Shown piece after piece: positions 24,087 through 32,983 of a stretch of 51,742 nt of DNA. Numbering within the stretch: the stretch's first letter is position 1; each line of letters starts with the position of its first letter. The translations under genes were made by a program, and so were the position numbers. The notes beneath the pieces are model-generated. The model worked only from the letters and a program-made list of their open reading frames with translations, ran no database searches and was not told the origin of the DNA. The stretch is from positions 1 to 51,742 of the forward strand of contig JALGUJ010000020.1 of the NCBI GenBank assembly GCA_029820945.1. Direction: 5' to 3'. Origin of the DNA: Candidatus Zipacnadia bacterium. GTDB taxonomy: Bacteria > Armatimonadota > Zipacnadia > Zipacnadales > UBA5352.

Positions 24087-27000
24087 ATGCTGCGCCGAAG
24101 ACGAAGACTGATGCTGAGCGCGGGGGCGATCGCGCTCTCGCTGACTGTTGCGCTGAGCGCGGCCGCACAGGACGTCGAAAACGCCGACCTGCTCTTCGAC
24201 TGCGATACGCTCGACGCGGTAACGGTCAGCGGCGGGGCGGACTGGCCCGACACCGTCCTGGAGCTGAGCGCCGACGAGCAGTTCGTCTCGCAGGGCGAGG
24301 CCAGCATCCACCTGTCCGGCGTCTCGCCCGAGGACGCCGCGGGCAACTCCTACCTCTCGATCGACATCGACCTCGGCGGCGTGGACATGACGCGCAAGGC
24401 CATCCTGTTCGATGTGTGGACGGGCCGGCCCGAGAACACGCAGGCCCTCTACGTGCGAGCCTACAACGCGCAGGACGAGTGCGTGCTCAGCTTCCTGAAC
24501 TGGAGCGGGCCGATGGGCGCCGAGAGGACCACCATCACCCTCGTGCGCGGATTCGGCAACATCCTGGCCTGGGAGCCGAAGATGGTGGAGAGCGACGACC
24601 TGAGCTCCGTGCAGCGGCTGCGCTTCTACATCGGCACTCACGGCAAGGGCGTCCCCTTCGACTTCTACCTCGACAACATCCTGATCGCCGACAGCGAGAT
24701 CCGCAGCTTCATGGACATCGAGGAGCCCAAGGAGCTGTTCCCCCAGACGCCGATCGTTGTCGGCGGAGAGCCGCAGGCGCAGATCATCGCGCCGGCGGAC
24801 GGCGACTGGGCCGAGGTCGCGCGGGAGCTGCAGGCGATGGTCCGGGAGCTAACGGGTGCGGAGCTGCCGATCGTGCCGGCGGGCGAGGTCGACGAGGAGG
24901 CGATGAGGCAGCAGACGGCGATCGTGGTCGGCAACGTGGTCGTGAACCGCGAGATGCTCTACCTCTACTCTCACGGCTACATCTTCCCCGACGACTACTA
25001 CCCCGGGGACGGCGGCTATGAGGTGCGCACGGTCCACGACCCCTGGGCGACCGGACACAACGTGCTGTCCATCGGCGCCAGCGACCCCGAGGGCGCTCGT
25101 GCCGGCCTGGCCGCCCTGCGCGAGACGCTCCAGGCCGGCGAGGAGCTGGTGCTCGAGCCGACGCTGCTTGTGGAGCTGTCGGCCGACGCGCGTCAGCGCT
25201 GGGGGCGGGACTTCGACATCGACCCCGACGAGGAGTGGCTGCAAAGCCTGCAGGAGAGCGCCGAGCGCGCCCTCGACACCGGCCAGCACGGCGGGCTGTT
25301 CTCGAACGCATCGACCGTCGGGGAGAGCTACCAGCGAACCGGCAAGGACGGCTACGCGCGGGCCTTCGCGTGGCTGGTGCTGCGCGCGAAGGAGCACCGC
25401 GACACCAACCCCACGACCTACGGCGGACCGTGGGGGATGGACTCGGACTTCCGCGCCTATCGGGTCTTCCCGGCCTGGGACGTGGTCGAGGAGTCGCCGG
25501 CGCTGACGGCCGAGGAGCGGATGGCGGTCACGCGGGTGCTCTTCCAGTGGATGCAGGAGGCGGTCGTGCCCCCCGCCGCCTCCATGATGGGCGCGACCCG
25601 GCCCAGGCACAACCACAACACCTTCCCCTCGCTGGGCTGCATGTACGCCGGCGAGTACTTCGAGAAGTACTACCAGGCCGGCGAGGGCACGCGCTGGCTC
25701 CAGGTCGCCGATGACTGCTTCCGGCACCAGGCGCAGGCCTTCAAGCCGCACGAGGACTGCAACGGCTACCAGTGGCTGACGCTCTATCACACACTACTCT
25801 ACCACCTCGCGCGCCCTGACTTCACCTACTTCGAGAACGGCAACGCCCGCCGCAGCGCCGACTACGCCATCATGTGCATGGACAACCTCGGCTACTCCGT
25901 CACCTACGGCGATACCGGCGCATTCACCGGCTGGTGGTCGGAGATGCCCTTCCTGCACGGCGCCGAGTGGTACTACCGCGACGGGCGTTACTGCTGGGCC
26001 ACCGACAAGAAGCGTGCCGTCTCCGGGCGCCTCGGCATCTCCTGGTTCGCCGTCAAGAGCCAGCCCCAGGAGCCCATCGACCTGCTTGGCGCCAGGGCAT
26101 TCCCGGTCGATCCACTCTACTTCGAGGCGCAGCACGGCGACGAGCAGATGTCGCTGGAGCAGGCGGTGGACAAGATCGTCTTCCGTGACGGCTTCGACCC
26201 CGAGGACCAGTACCTGCTGCTCGACGGCCTGAACAACGGTGGGCACAAGCACTACGACGGCAACTCGATCTCGCGCATGACCGCCAACGGACGCATCTGG
26301 CTGGCCGACGCCTCCTATATGGCCTCGCTGCCGAAGTACCACAGCACCGCCCTGGTGCTGCGCGACGGCCAGTCCGGGCCGCTGCCCGACTTCTGCGAGC
26401 TTGAGCACATGCGGGACCTGCCCAGCGTCGCGCTGTCGGAGACCGTCCTGCGCGACTACGCGGGCGTTGACTGGCACCGCAACATCTTCTGGCTCAAGGG
26501 CGCGTGGTTCGTGGTGGCCGACGAGATGCAGGCCCGGGAAGCGGGCGACTACAGCTTCCGCATGCTCTGGCACACCATCGGTGACGTCACGCTCGGGGAC
26601 GACGGCATGACCGTCCGGCAGCAGGGCCAGTACTGCGACATCCGCATGACGCCGGAGCTGCGCTTCACCCTCGAGCACGATGAGGAGTACGGACAGAACT
26701 GGCGCGGCTACGAGTTCATCGAGGATGCCGTGGTGCACAAGATGACCGGCATCTGGAACGGCCACCTGGACGCGGGTCAGCAGATCACGCTCTTTACGCT
26801 GCTGCATCCCTCCGGCGACACGCCATCGACGCTGAGGCTGACGCGCCTGGGGCCCGACGCGGTGGCCGTCACGGGCGAGGGCGTGGCGCCGACGCTGGTG
26901 GCGGTCGGCGGCCCGGATGCCCTCATGGCGCTCGCGGACCAGGTGCGCATCCGGGGCCACGCCACCGTGGCGCGGCCGGGCCTGCTGGCGCTCTTCGACA

Positions 27001-28898
27001 CGGAGAGCATGGAGTACCAGTGGGAGGTCATGGACTTCTACGGCGGCCGGGACGTCGAGATGGCGCTGGGCAAGGGCGACATCGTCACCTACCTCAGCGC
27101 CGGCCGCACCGCGCAGCCCTCCGACCAGTTCATCACCGAGAACTACCCGGAGATCGCCGCCGTGAGCGACGATCAGGTCCAGGCGATGCTCGGCGCCGCC
27201 ATCGCGGCCGCGCCGCCGCCCGAGCGCCAGGAGCCCGCAGGCGCCGCCGCGCCCGAGATGACCAGGCTCTGGAGCTACGGCGAGAAGCTCGAGAGCTACC
27301 TGCTGACCGGGAACCAGGGCATGTTCGGCGCGGTGGACACCGGCGTGACGCTGGCGGCTCAGCCCGATCCTCTCCCGCACAACGTCTTCCAGGGGCCCGA
27401 GGAGCAGAGCAACACCGTGGACAGCATCGTCGACGGCGGCGTGCAGAGCACCGATGACTGCACGCAGTGGGACGACGATCAGACGGTCACCGTGACCATG
27501 GACTTCGACCGCGTCTACGAGATCGACTCCATCGCCGTCAGGGCCTGGTTCGCGACCTCGTCGAGCAAGGGCAAGCTCTTCCAGCTCCAGGACATTCGCA
27601 TCGACGCCTCGGACGACGCCTTCGAGGGTGACGAGCGGACCATCGTCGAGTTCACGGACACCGAGATGCACGGGAACTGGGGCGCGCCGGGCCACGCCCC
27701 GCACCTCTACGGGTTCGCGGACCTCGACACGCAGGCGCGCAACCTGCGCTTCACCTTCACCCCACGTCCGGGCACCGCGGTCTACATCGCCGAGATCGAG
27801 GTCTGGGGCGGCGCCGAGGGCATCGAGCAGCTCGCCCTGAGGCCCGGCTCGAATGTGCCCGTGCACTCCTTCATCGCGCTGGACCCGGCGGACATCGACG
27901 GCGACGGAGCCGACGAGATCATCGCCGGCTCCACCAATGGGAAGGTCTACCTGTTCGAAAGCGACGGCACGGTCACCTGGACGCGCGAGATCGGGGGGCC
28001 CGTGCGGGCGGTGTCGGCTGCGCGGCTCGCGGGACAGGACCGGCCGGCTGTGGTCGCGGGTGGCACATCCGCGACTCTCTTCGCCTTCAGCGCCCAGGGT
28101 GACGAGCTGTGGGCCACCGAGATGCCGCGCTACAAGCGCGCGGGCGTCATCACGACGGTCTTCCCCGCCGCCCTCGACGGCGCTGGCTCGGACGAGGTCG
28201 TCGCCGGCACCGAGAGCTGGCGCTACTACGCCTTCGACGCAACCGGCGCGGAGATCTGGCGCGTGGAGAGCGTGCGCATGTCCACGGTCGGAGCCGCCGG
28301 TGACCTGGACGGCGATGGACAGGACGAGGTCGTGGCAGGCACCGAGTACCACTCGTGGCCGGTCTACGACTCGGACGGGAAGAAGATGTTCGGCTACCCG
28401 CCGCGCACCGGGCCGGGCTGTAACGACGTCGCACTGACCGACCTCACCGGCGATGAACTGCCCGACATCATCTTCGCGGGCCTCGACTCGTTCGTGCACG
28501 CGGTCTCGGCCACGGGCGATCTGCTCTGGAAGTTCGGCACCGGCGACTCCGTGTCGGCAGTGGCCGCGGTCGAGGGCGAGGGTGACGCGCGCGTCGTTGC
28601 GGGCTCGCGCAGCTTCAACCTCTACGGCTTCGCGGCGGACGGGACCATCGCCTGGCGCCATGACCTGGGCGACCCGATCGTGGATGTCGCGACCCTGACG
28701 ACGGACCAGGGCCAGCGCATCGCCGCGACTACTGAAGCCGGCACAGTCGTCCTCGCCGACGCGGTGGACGGCGCCCTGATCGGCAGCGCGCAACTGCTGC
28801 GCGGCGGCATCGTGGTCGCCCCAGCCGACCTGGATGGCGACGGCTCCCAGGAGGTCGTGGTCTCCAGCCGCGACGGCAACCTGACCGCGCTGCGTTAG
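24087..28898 (+). CDS. Secreted 1603-residue heparinase-like protein with discoidin and FG-GAP propeller
   Basis: Paralogue of the protein at 5758-9801 with an added N-terminal jelly-roll, carbohydrate-binding-like domain (about 30-205). A ribosome-binding site (GGAGGTG) precedes the ATG. The signal sequence begins MLRRRRRLMLSAGAIALSL; the arginine run recalls Tat signals but lacks a perfect twin-arginine motif. Then come the GH67/GH20-type accessory domain (GGYEVRTVHDPWATGHNVLS), toroid (RPRHNHNTFPSLGCMYAG), heparinase sandwich (GGHKHYDGNSISRM), a discoidin-like domain (about 1110-1240) and an FG-GAP propeller with calcium loops such as ADIDGDGADEI and GDLDGDGQDEV. The stop codon is part of a terminator-like hairpin. 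Confidence 0.9.
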   Translation: MLRRRRRLMLSAGAIALSLTVALSAAAQDVENADLLFDCDTLDAVTVSGGADWPDTVLELSADEQFVSQGEASIHLSGVSPEDAAGNSYLSIDIDLGGVDMTRKAILFDVWTGRPENTQALYVRAYNAQDECVLSFLNWSGPMGAERTTITLVRGFGNILAWEPKMVESDDLSSVQRLRFYIGTHGKGVPFDFYLDNILIADSEIRSFMDIEEPKELFPQTPIVVGGEPQAQIIAPADGDWAEVARELQAMVRELTGAELPIVPAGEVDEEAMRQQTAIVVGNVVVNREMLYLYSHGYIFPDDYYPGDGGYEVRTVHDPWATGHNVLSIGASDPEGARAGLAALRETLQAGEELVLEPTLLVELSADARQRWGRDFDIDPDEEWLQSLQESAERALDTGQHGGLFSNASTVGESYQRTGKDGYARAFAWLVLRAKEHRDTNPTTYGGPWGMDSDFRAYRVFPAWDVVEESPALTAEERMAVTRVLFQWMQEAVVPPAASMMGATRPRHNHNTFPSLGCMYAGEYFEKYYQAGEGTRWLQVADDCFRHQAQAFKPHEDCNGYQWLTLYHTLLYHLARPDFTYFENGNARRSADYAIMCMDNLGYSVTYGDTGAFTGWWSEMPFLHGAEWYYRDGRYCWATDKKRAVSGRLGISWFAVKSQPQEPIDLLGARAFPVDPLYFEAQHGDEQMSLEQAVDKIVFRDGFDPEDQYLLLDGLNNGGHKHYDGNSISRMTANGRIWLADASYMASLPKYHSTALVLRDGQSGPLPDFCELEHMRDLPSVALSETVLRDYAGVDWHRNIFWLKGAWFVVADEMQAREAGDYSFRMLWHTIGDVTLGDDGMTVRQQGQYCDIRMTPELRFTLEHDEEYGQNWRGYEFIEDAVVHKMTGIWNGHLDAGQQITLFTLLHPSGDTPSTLRLTRLGPDAVAVTGEGVAPTLVAVGGPDALMALADQVRIRGHATVARPGLLALFDTESMEYQWEVMDFYGGRDVEMALGKGDIVTYLSAGRTAQPSDQFITENYPEIAAVSDDQVQAMLGAAIAAAPPPERQEPAGAAAPEMTRLWSYGEKLESYLLTGNQGMFGAVDTGVTLAAQPDPLPHNVFQGPEEQSNTVDSIVDGGVQSTDDCTQWDDDQTVTVTMDFDRVYEIDSIAVRAWFATSSSKGKLFQLQDIRIDASDDAFEGDERTIVEFTDTEMHGNWGAPGHAPHLYGFADLDTQARNLRFTFTPRPGTAVYIAEIEVWGGAEGIEQLALRPGSNVPVHSFIALDPADIDGDGADEIIAGSTNGKVYLFESDGTVTWTREIGGPVRAVSAARLAGQDRPAVVAGGTSATLFAFSAQGDELWATEMPRYKRAGVITTVFPAALDGAGSDEVVAGTESWRYYAFDATGAEIWRVESVRMSTVGAAGDLDGDGQDEVVAGTEYHSWPVYDSDGKKMFGYPPRTGPGCNDVALTDLTGDELPDIIFAGLDSFVHAVSATGDLLWKFGTGDSVSAVAAVEGEGDARVVAGSRSFNLYGFAADGTIAWRHDLGDPIVDVATLTTDQGQRIAATTEAGTVVLADAVDGALIGSAQLLRGGIVVAPADLDGDGSQEVVVSSRDGNLTALR

Positions 28899-28929
28899 GC
28901 CGCTTCGGCGGTGGCGGACCGGAGCGGCC
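28898..28929 (+). terminator. Terminator-like hairpin starting in the stop codon of the FG-GAP heparinase gene
   Basis: Stem GGCCGCT (28898-28904) with AGCGGCC (28923-28929), and an inner stem CGGT/ACCG. It begins at the last base of the TAG stop. No T-tract follows. Confidence 0.5.
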
Positions 28930-28945
28930 GGTGCGAAGAGGCCCG

Positions 28946-28979
28946 GCACACGTCGGCGAGGAGTTCACCCGGCGTGTGC
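28946..28979 (-). terminator. Hairpin downstream of the minus-strand 558-residue gene
   Basis: Perfect seven-base repeat GCACACG (28946-28952) and CGTGTGC (28973-28979) with a 20-base loop, lying just beyond the stop of the minus-strand gene at 29002. A terminator role is inferred from position only. Confidence 0.35.
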
Positions 28980-29001
28980 TCCGTGTCTCTGTGTGCCTTG
29001 C

Positions 29002-30678
29002 TCAGTCGATCCTGAAGACTACCACGTCGTCCCACCAGACGACGTCCTGATCCGAGCGCTGACCATCAACGCTCAGCAGCAGCACGAGGCGGCCCGCACC
29101 CTCGGGCACGCGGACCAGACCGACCATGCGTTGCCACTGCCCCGCGGCACCGTGGGCCGTCAGGAAGCAATCCTCGTGCTCGGCGTGCCACGAGCCATCA
29201 GCCTTCTGCCAGCGGATCCGGACGCTCGGGACGCCCGCCCCCTCCACCCGATGCCACGCCGCCGCCGCATAGCGCTCACCGGAGGCGACTGCGATCGACT
29301 GGATGAGGCAGCCCTTCCGGACCGTGCGCATCGTCGCCGAGCCGGGCGCGTCATGGCCGACCTCGGGGTCCCACCCCGGGTTGCCCTCGGATTCAGCCGC
29401 AGCGCTCTGCCAGAAGCTCCACCCGCCCGGGGCGCCCTCCTGCACCCAGTCGTCGGCCTGAACGCCCTCGGGAGCATCGGCCGTCTCCGCCGAGAAGTCG
29501 CCGTTCGTCACCAGACCGGTCGTCTCCTCGGCGGCCTCGGCGAGCAGGCGCGCGGCATGCTCCGCGGGCTCGGTCACCGACCACAGCACGTCCTCGATCC
29601 CGGGTAGCAGCTCGGACCATCCCTGTGCACCTGCCTCAGCGTCCGGCCTCGCCCACCAGCTCGCCTGTTCTCCGTACAGCCACACGTACTCGTCCGCGGC
29701 ATTGAGCGCGCTGGCGAGATTCGTCTCGAAGCGCTGCAGGGGAGTCTGATCGCCGGGGTCGATGTACCAGGGCGAGTCGGGCGGATTGACGTAGGCATCG
29801 GCGTACACGCCGAAGCTCACCTGCACCTGTGCCCGGTACTTGTAGCGGTTCTCCGGCGAGACGAGGTGCTGGCAGGTGTTGCGGATCGCATTCGCGGCGG
29901 CCAGGTACTCGACGTCGCTGTTGAAGCGATAGGCGCTCTCGCAGCCGTCAACAAGCGTCACGCTCGCGGGGGCGGCGTCCAGCCAGCCGTCGATGAAGGC
30001 GGGATAGAGGCCATACCTGTGAACGGCCAGCGCCAGGGATGGGTGCCCGGCCTGCCTCTGGAAGATCGAGAGCATGAAGAGGCTGAAGATCGTGATGTCG
30101 GGGTACTCCTCAGCAACCGCTGACATCACTTCCCGCCCGCGCTGGCGGGCCATGCGGCGGTACTCGTCGAAGCTATGCTGCTCGGCCTCCGCTTGGGCCT
30201 GGTAGCCGAACTGGGCGTTGTCGTAGCTCTCGGGGTCGAAGAGGAGACCCGCTATCCCGCCCTCCCTCGCGACGCGCGCGGCCGCCCGCCAGTGGTCCAC
30301 GATGATGGCCCAGCCCTCATCGTCGAACCAGTCCACGTCGCCCGGTGTGGCCTTGACGTCAAGGAAGCAGTCTGTCAGCCGCTTTGGCCGGGCGGCGGCG
30401 AGATCCTCTGTGATCTGGTCGATGTCCTCAGGCTTCCACTTCTCGCGGCTGTGCGCGAAGTCGAGGAACGGGGTGCCGTTCCGACCCGTGAACCGGAGTG
30501 AGGAGCCCCGGAAGGGGCGGCCCTCCATCGCCGCGGCAACCTCGCGCAGTTGCTCCGCATTCGGCATGGCCCAGCCGACGGCGATCAGCTTCTTCTCGGT
30601 CGCAGACACGTCACGGCACAGTCCAACAGCCATGCCGATGAGGCACCATCCAGCGATCGACGTGCGCACTCGCGCCAT
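29002..30678 (-). CDS. Secreted protein of unrecognised family with C-terminal carbohydrate-binding-like domain (copy 2)
   Basis: A 558-residue secreted protein; I do not recognise the family. A signal peptide (MARVRTSIAGWCLIGMAVGL) is followed by an alpha/beta region resembling a TIM-barrel glycosidase, with acid-rich conserved stretches (TPGDVDWFDDEGWAIIVDHW, GLLFDPESYD, VWLYGEQASWW). The last 160 residues (from GLVTNGDFSAET) look like a CBM4/9/22-type jelly roll. It aligns along its length with the upstream neighbour at 30708-32384, and both mature reading frames have exactly 558 codons, so this is a tandem duplication. AGGGGAA lies about nine bases before the ATG. A glycoside hydrolase role is a guess from fold-like features and context. 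Confidence 0.85.
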   Translation of the reverse strand: MARVRTSIAGWCLIGMAVGLCRDVSATEKKLIAVGWAMPNAEQLREVAAAMEGRPFRGSSLRFTGRNGTPFLDFAHSREKWKPEDIDQITEDLAAARPKRLTDCFLDVKATPGDVDWFDDEGWAIIVDHWRAAARVAREGGIAGLLFDPESYDNAQFGYQAQAEAEQHSFDEYRRMARQRGREVMSAVAEEYPDITIFSLFMLSIFQRQAGHPSLALAVHRYGLYPAFIDGWLDAAPASVTLVDGCESAYRFNSDVEYLAAANAIRNTCQHLVSPENRYKYRAQVQVSFGVYADAYVNPPDSPWYIDPGDQTPLQRFETNLASALNAADEYVWLYGEQASWWARPDAEAGAQGWSELLPGIEDVLWSVTEPAEHAARLLAEAAEETTGLVTNGDFSAETADAPEGVQADDWVQEGAPGGWSFWQSAAAESEGNPGWDPEVGHDAPGSATMRTVRKGCLIQSIAVASGERYAAAAWHRVEGAGVPSVRIRWQKADGSWHAEHEDCFLTAHGAAGQWQRMVGLVRVPEGAGRLVLLLSVDGQRSDQDVVWWDDVVVFRID

Positions 30679-30707
30679 CCAGATCGTTCCCCTCGCGCGT
30701 CTGCACC

Positions 30708-32384
30708 TCAGTCGATCTTGAAGACCACCACGTCGTCGTACCAGATCGCGTCATCCTCCGAGCGCTGGCCGCTCGCATTCAGCAGCGGCACAATGAAGCC
30801 CGCTCCCTCCGGCACCGTGACTACGCCAGCCATCTGTACCCACTCGTCGCGTGGCCCGACGGCGTCGATCATCACGTCGAGGTGCGGGACGTGCCACGCG
30901 TTGTCGGGGTCCTGCCAGCGCACGCGGATCGACGCGTCGCCGTTACCCTCGATCTTGCGCCACGCGACCACGCCGTAGCGCTCGCCGGGGCTCACCGCCA
31001 CCTTCTGCAGGAAGCACCCCGTGACGATGCCCGTCATGCGCGCCGACCCGGGCTCACTATGCCCGACCGTACGATCCCATGCGAACGTGCCTTCCGACTC
31101 CGGGTGTTGCCAGCAGCTCCAGGCGGGAGGCGCGCCCTCCTGAACCCAGTCATCGGCCTGCTCGACTTTCTCGCCCTCCACCGTCTCCGAGGAGAAGTCG
31201 GCGTTCGTCAGCAGGTTCTCGAGCTGATCGCCTGCCTCCTCGAGCTTGTGGAGCGCGAAGTCCACCGGGTCGGCGGCGGCCCGCAGCGTGTCCTCGATGC
31301 CCGGCAGCGCCTCCCACCAGCGCTGCGCGTCGGCCCGCGGGTGCGGCGTCGGCCACCACGACGCCTTCTCTCCGTAGACCCAGACGTACTCGTCGCACGC
31401 CTGCAGCGCATAGCTCACGTTCTGGCCCAGCCGATCGACGCGCTCCATGCCCTTGGGGTCGATGTACCACTTGTCGCCCTCCGGGTTGATGTACGGGTCG
31501 AGGTAGACGCCGAAGCCGACCTGCACCTGCGCGCGGTACCTGTGGCGGTTCTCCGGCGAGACCAGCCGCTGGCAGACCCCCCTGATGCGGTTGTAGGCCG
31601 CGAGGTACTCCATCTGGCTGTTGAAGCGATAGGCCTGCTCGCAGCCATCCACGAACGTGACCTCCGGCGGCGCCTCGTCCAGCCAGCCGTCGATGAAGCC
31701 CGGCAGCAGGTCATAGCCCCCGCCCGCGAGCGCCGTGATCGGATCGGAGCGCTGCGCGGCCATCGAGTTGACCGAGTTCATGAAGTAGCAGAAGATCGTG
31801 ATGTCGGGGTATTCCTCGGCGATCGCGCGCATCACCTCGCCGCCGCGCTGGCGGGCCTTCGTGTGGTACTCCTCAAAGTCGTGCTGGTCGTACTGCGCCT
31901 GCGAAGTCCAGGCGAACTGCCGAAAGGGCTTCCGATAGGGCTCGGGGTCGAAGAGGATGCCCGTCAGGCCACCCTCGCGGGCGACACGCGCGGCCGTGCG
32001 CCAGTGCTCGACGACGATGGCCCAGCCCTCGTCGTCAAACCAGTCCACATCGCCGGGGTTCGCGTTCATCAGCAGGAAGTTCTCGCGGAGGACGTCAGAC
32101 TGCACGGCCTGCAGGTCCTCGATGACCTGCTCGATGGTCTCCGGGTCCCATTCCTCGCGGTTGAAGGCCAGGCGGAACTGCGGCGAATCGCCGCGACCCA
32201 CGAAGCGCACCACCACGCCCTGGAAGGGCCGCTGCTCCATCAGCTCGATCTGGTCGCGGAAGCGCTCTGGGCTGGCCTGGTCCCAGCCCGTGGCAATGAG
32301 CTTCTTGCGGGGCACGTCGCTGTCAGCGGGGGATAGGACCGGGCAGATCAGCGCTGCAAAGACTGCGACCGAAGCGATCCTCAT
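30708..32384 (-). CDS. Secreted protein of unrecognised family with C-terminal carbohydrate-binding-like domain (copy 1)
   Basis: Tandem paralogue of the next gene, also 558 residues. The start is ATG 32382-32384, just after GGAGGGAG and at the head of a signal peptide (MRIASVAVFAALICPVLSPA); the open frame up to 32435 is not needed. The shared core is NPGDVDWFDDEGWAIVVEHW, GILFDPEPYR, DITIFCYFMNSV and YVWVYGEKASWW, with a C-terminal jelly roll from NLLTNADFSSET. Acidic residues in the two conserved blocks are candidates for catalysis. It lies 60 bases after the last hydrogenase gene on the same strand, so read-through is possible, but a functional link is not evident. The gap to copy 2 is 29 bases. 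Confidence 0.85.
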   Translation of the reverse strand: MRIASVAVFAALICPVLSPADSDVPRKKLIATGWDQASPERFRDQIELMEQRPFQGVVVRFVGRGDSPQFRLAFNREEWDPETIEQVIEDLQAVQSDVLRENFLLMNANPGDVDWFDDEGWAIVVEHWRTAARVAREGGLTGILFDPEPYRKPFRQFAWTSQAQYDQHDFEEYHTKARQRGGEVMRAIAEEYPDITIFCYFMNSVNSMAAQRSDPITALAGGGYDLLPGFIDGWLDEAPPEVTFVDGCEQAYRFNSQMEYLAAYNRIRGVCQRLVSPENRHRYRAQVQVGFGVYLDPYINPEGDKWYIDPKGMERVDRLGQNVSYALQACDEYVWVYGEKASWWPTPHPRADAQRWWEALPGIEDTLRAAADPVDFALHKLEEAGDQLENLLTNADFSSETVEGEKVEQADDWVQEGAPPAWSCWQHPESEGTFAWDRTVGHSEPGSARMTGIVTGCFLQKVAVSPGERYGVVAWRKIEGNGDASIRVRWQDPDNAWHVPHLDVMIDAVGPRDEWVQMAGVVTVPEGAGFIVPLLNASGQRSEDDAIWYDDVVVFKID

Positions 32385-32444
32385 GCGCGCTCCCTCCAGC
32401 GCTGCGGATGGACGGATCGCCGGCCTTTTCGGCACCGCGCCGGG

Positions 32445-32963
32445 TTAGTCCTGCTCCCGGACCAGCCACTCCTCTTCGGGCAGGCCTTCGGTCTCGACGT
32501 CGTCCGGCTTCTGGATGGCGTGCAGGGCGTGGATCTCCTTCGGGGTCAGGCCCAGGGCGGTGGCGATGCCGTGCAGGATGGCCTCCGGGCGCGGTGGGCA
32601 GCCGGGCACGTAGTAGTCCACGGGCAGTATCTGGTCCGCGCCGCCCAGGATGTTATAGGTGTCGTGCCACATCCCGCCGCCCGTCGCGCAGGAGCCGATG
32701 GCGAACACGATCTTCGGGTCCGGCACCGCCTCGTAAACGCGGCGCACGGCCGGGGCCGTCTGGCGCGTCATCGGTCCGCACACGATCAGCGCGTCGGCAT
32801 GGCGCGGCGAGCCGACCATCTTGATGCCGAACCGCTCCGCGTCGTAGTAGGGCGTGAGGGTGTCCAGCACCTCGATGTCGCAGCCGTTGCAGGCTCCGCA
32901 GTTGGTGTGGTAGACCCACAGCGCGCGGGGCAGGATCTTCTTGATCAGCCAGTCACGTATCAA
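32445..32963 (-). CDS. [NiFe] hydrogenase group 4 small subunit (NuoB/HycG/HyfI-like)
   Basis: Electron-transfer small subunit, 172 residues, holding the [4Fe-4S] cluster next to the NiFe site. The cluster ligands are visible in CGACNGCDIE, in AIGSCATGGGMW and in VPGCPPRPEAI. The size and lack of a signal peptide fit group 4 (energy-converting) enzymes rather than the secreted uptake enzymes. It is the last gene of the cluster, 20 bases after the antiporter-like gene. The C-terminal tail after residue 150 is acidic and has no further cluster motif. Confidence 0.94.
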   Translation of the reverse strand: MIRDWLIKKILPRALWVYHTNCGACNGCDIEVLDTLTPYYDAERFGIKMVGSPRHADALIVCGPMTRQTAPAVRRVYEAVPDPKIVFAIGSCATGGGMWHDTYNILGGADQILPVDYYVPGCPPRPEAILHGIATALGLTPKEIHALHAIQKPDDVETEGLPEEEWLVREQD

Positions 32964-32983
32964 CAGCTCTCCACCTCAGTATC

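Noticed and set aside
25794-28949. 1051-codon minus-strand open frame
   Set aside because: Antisense shadow of the 1603-residue heparinase-like gene; low-complexity His/Arg/Val-rich translation without domains.
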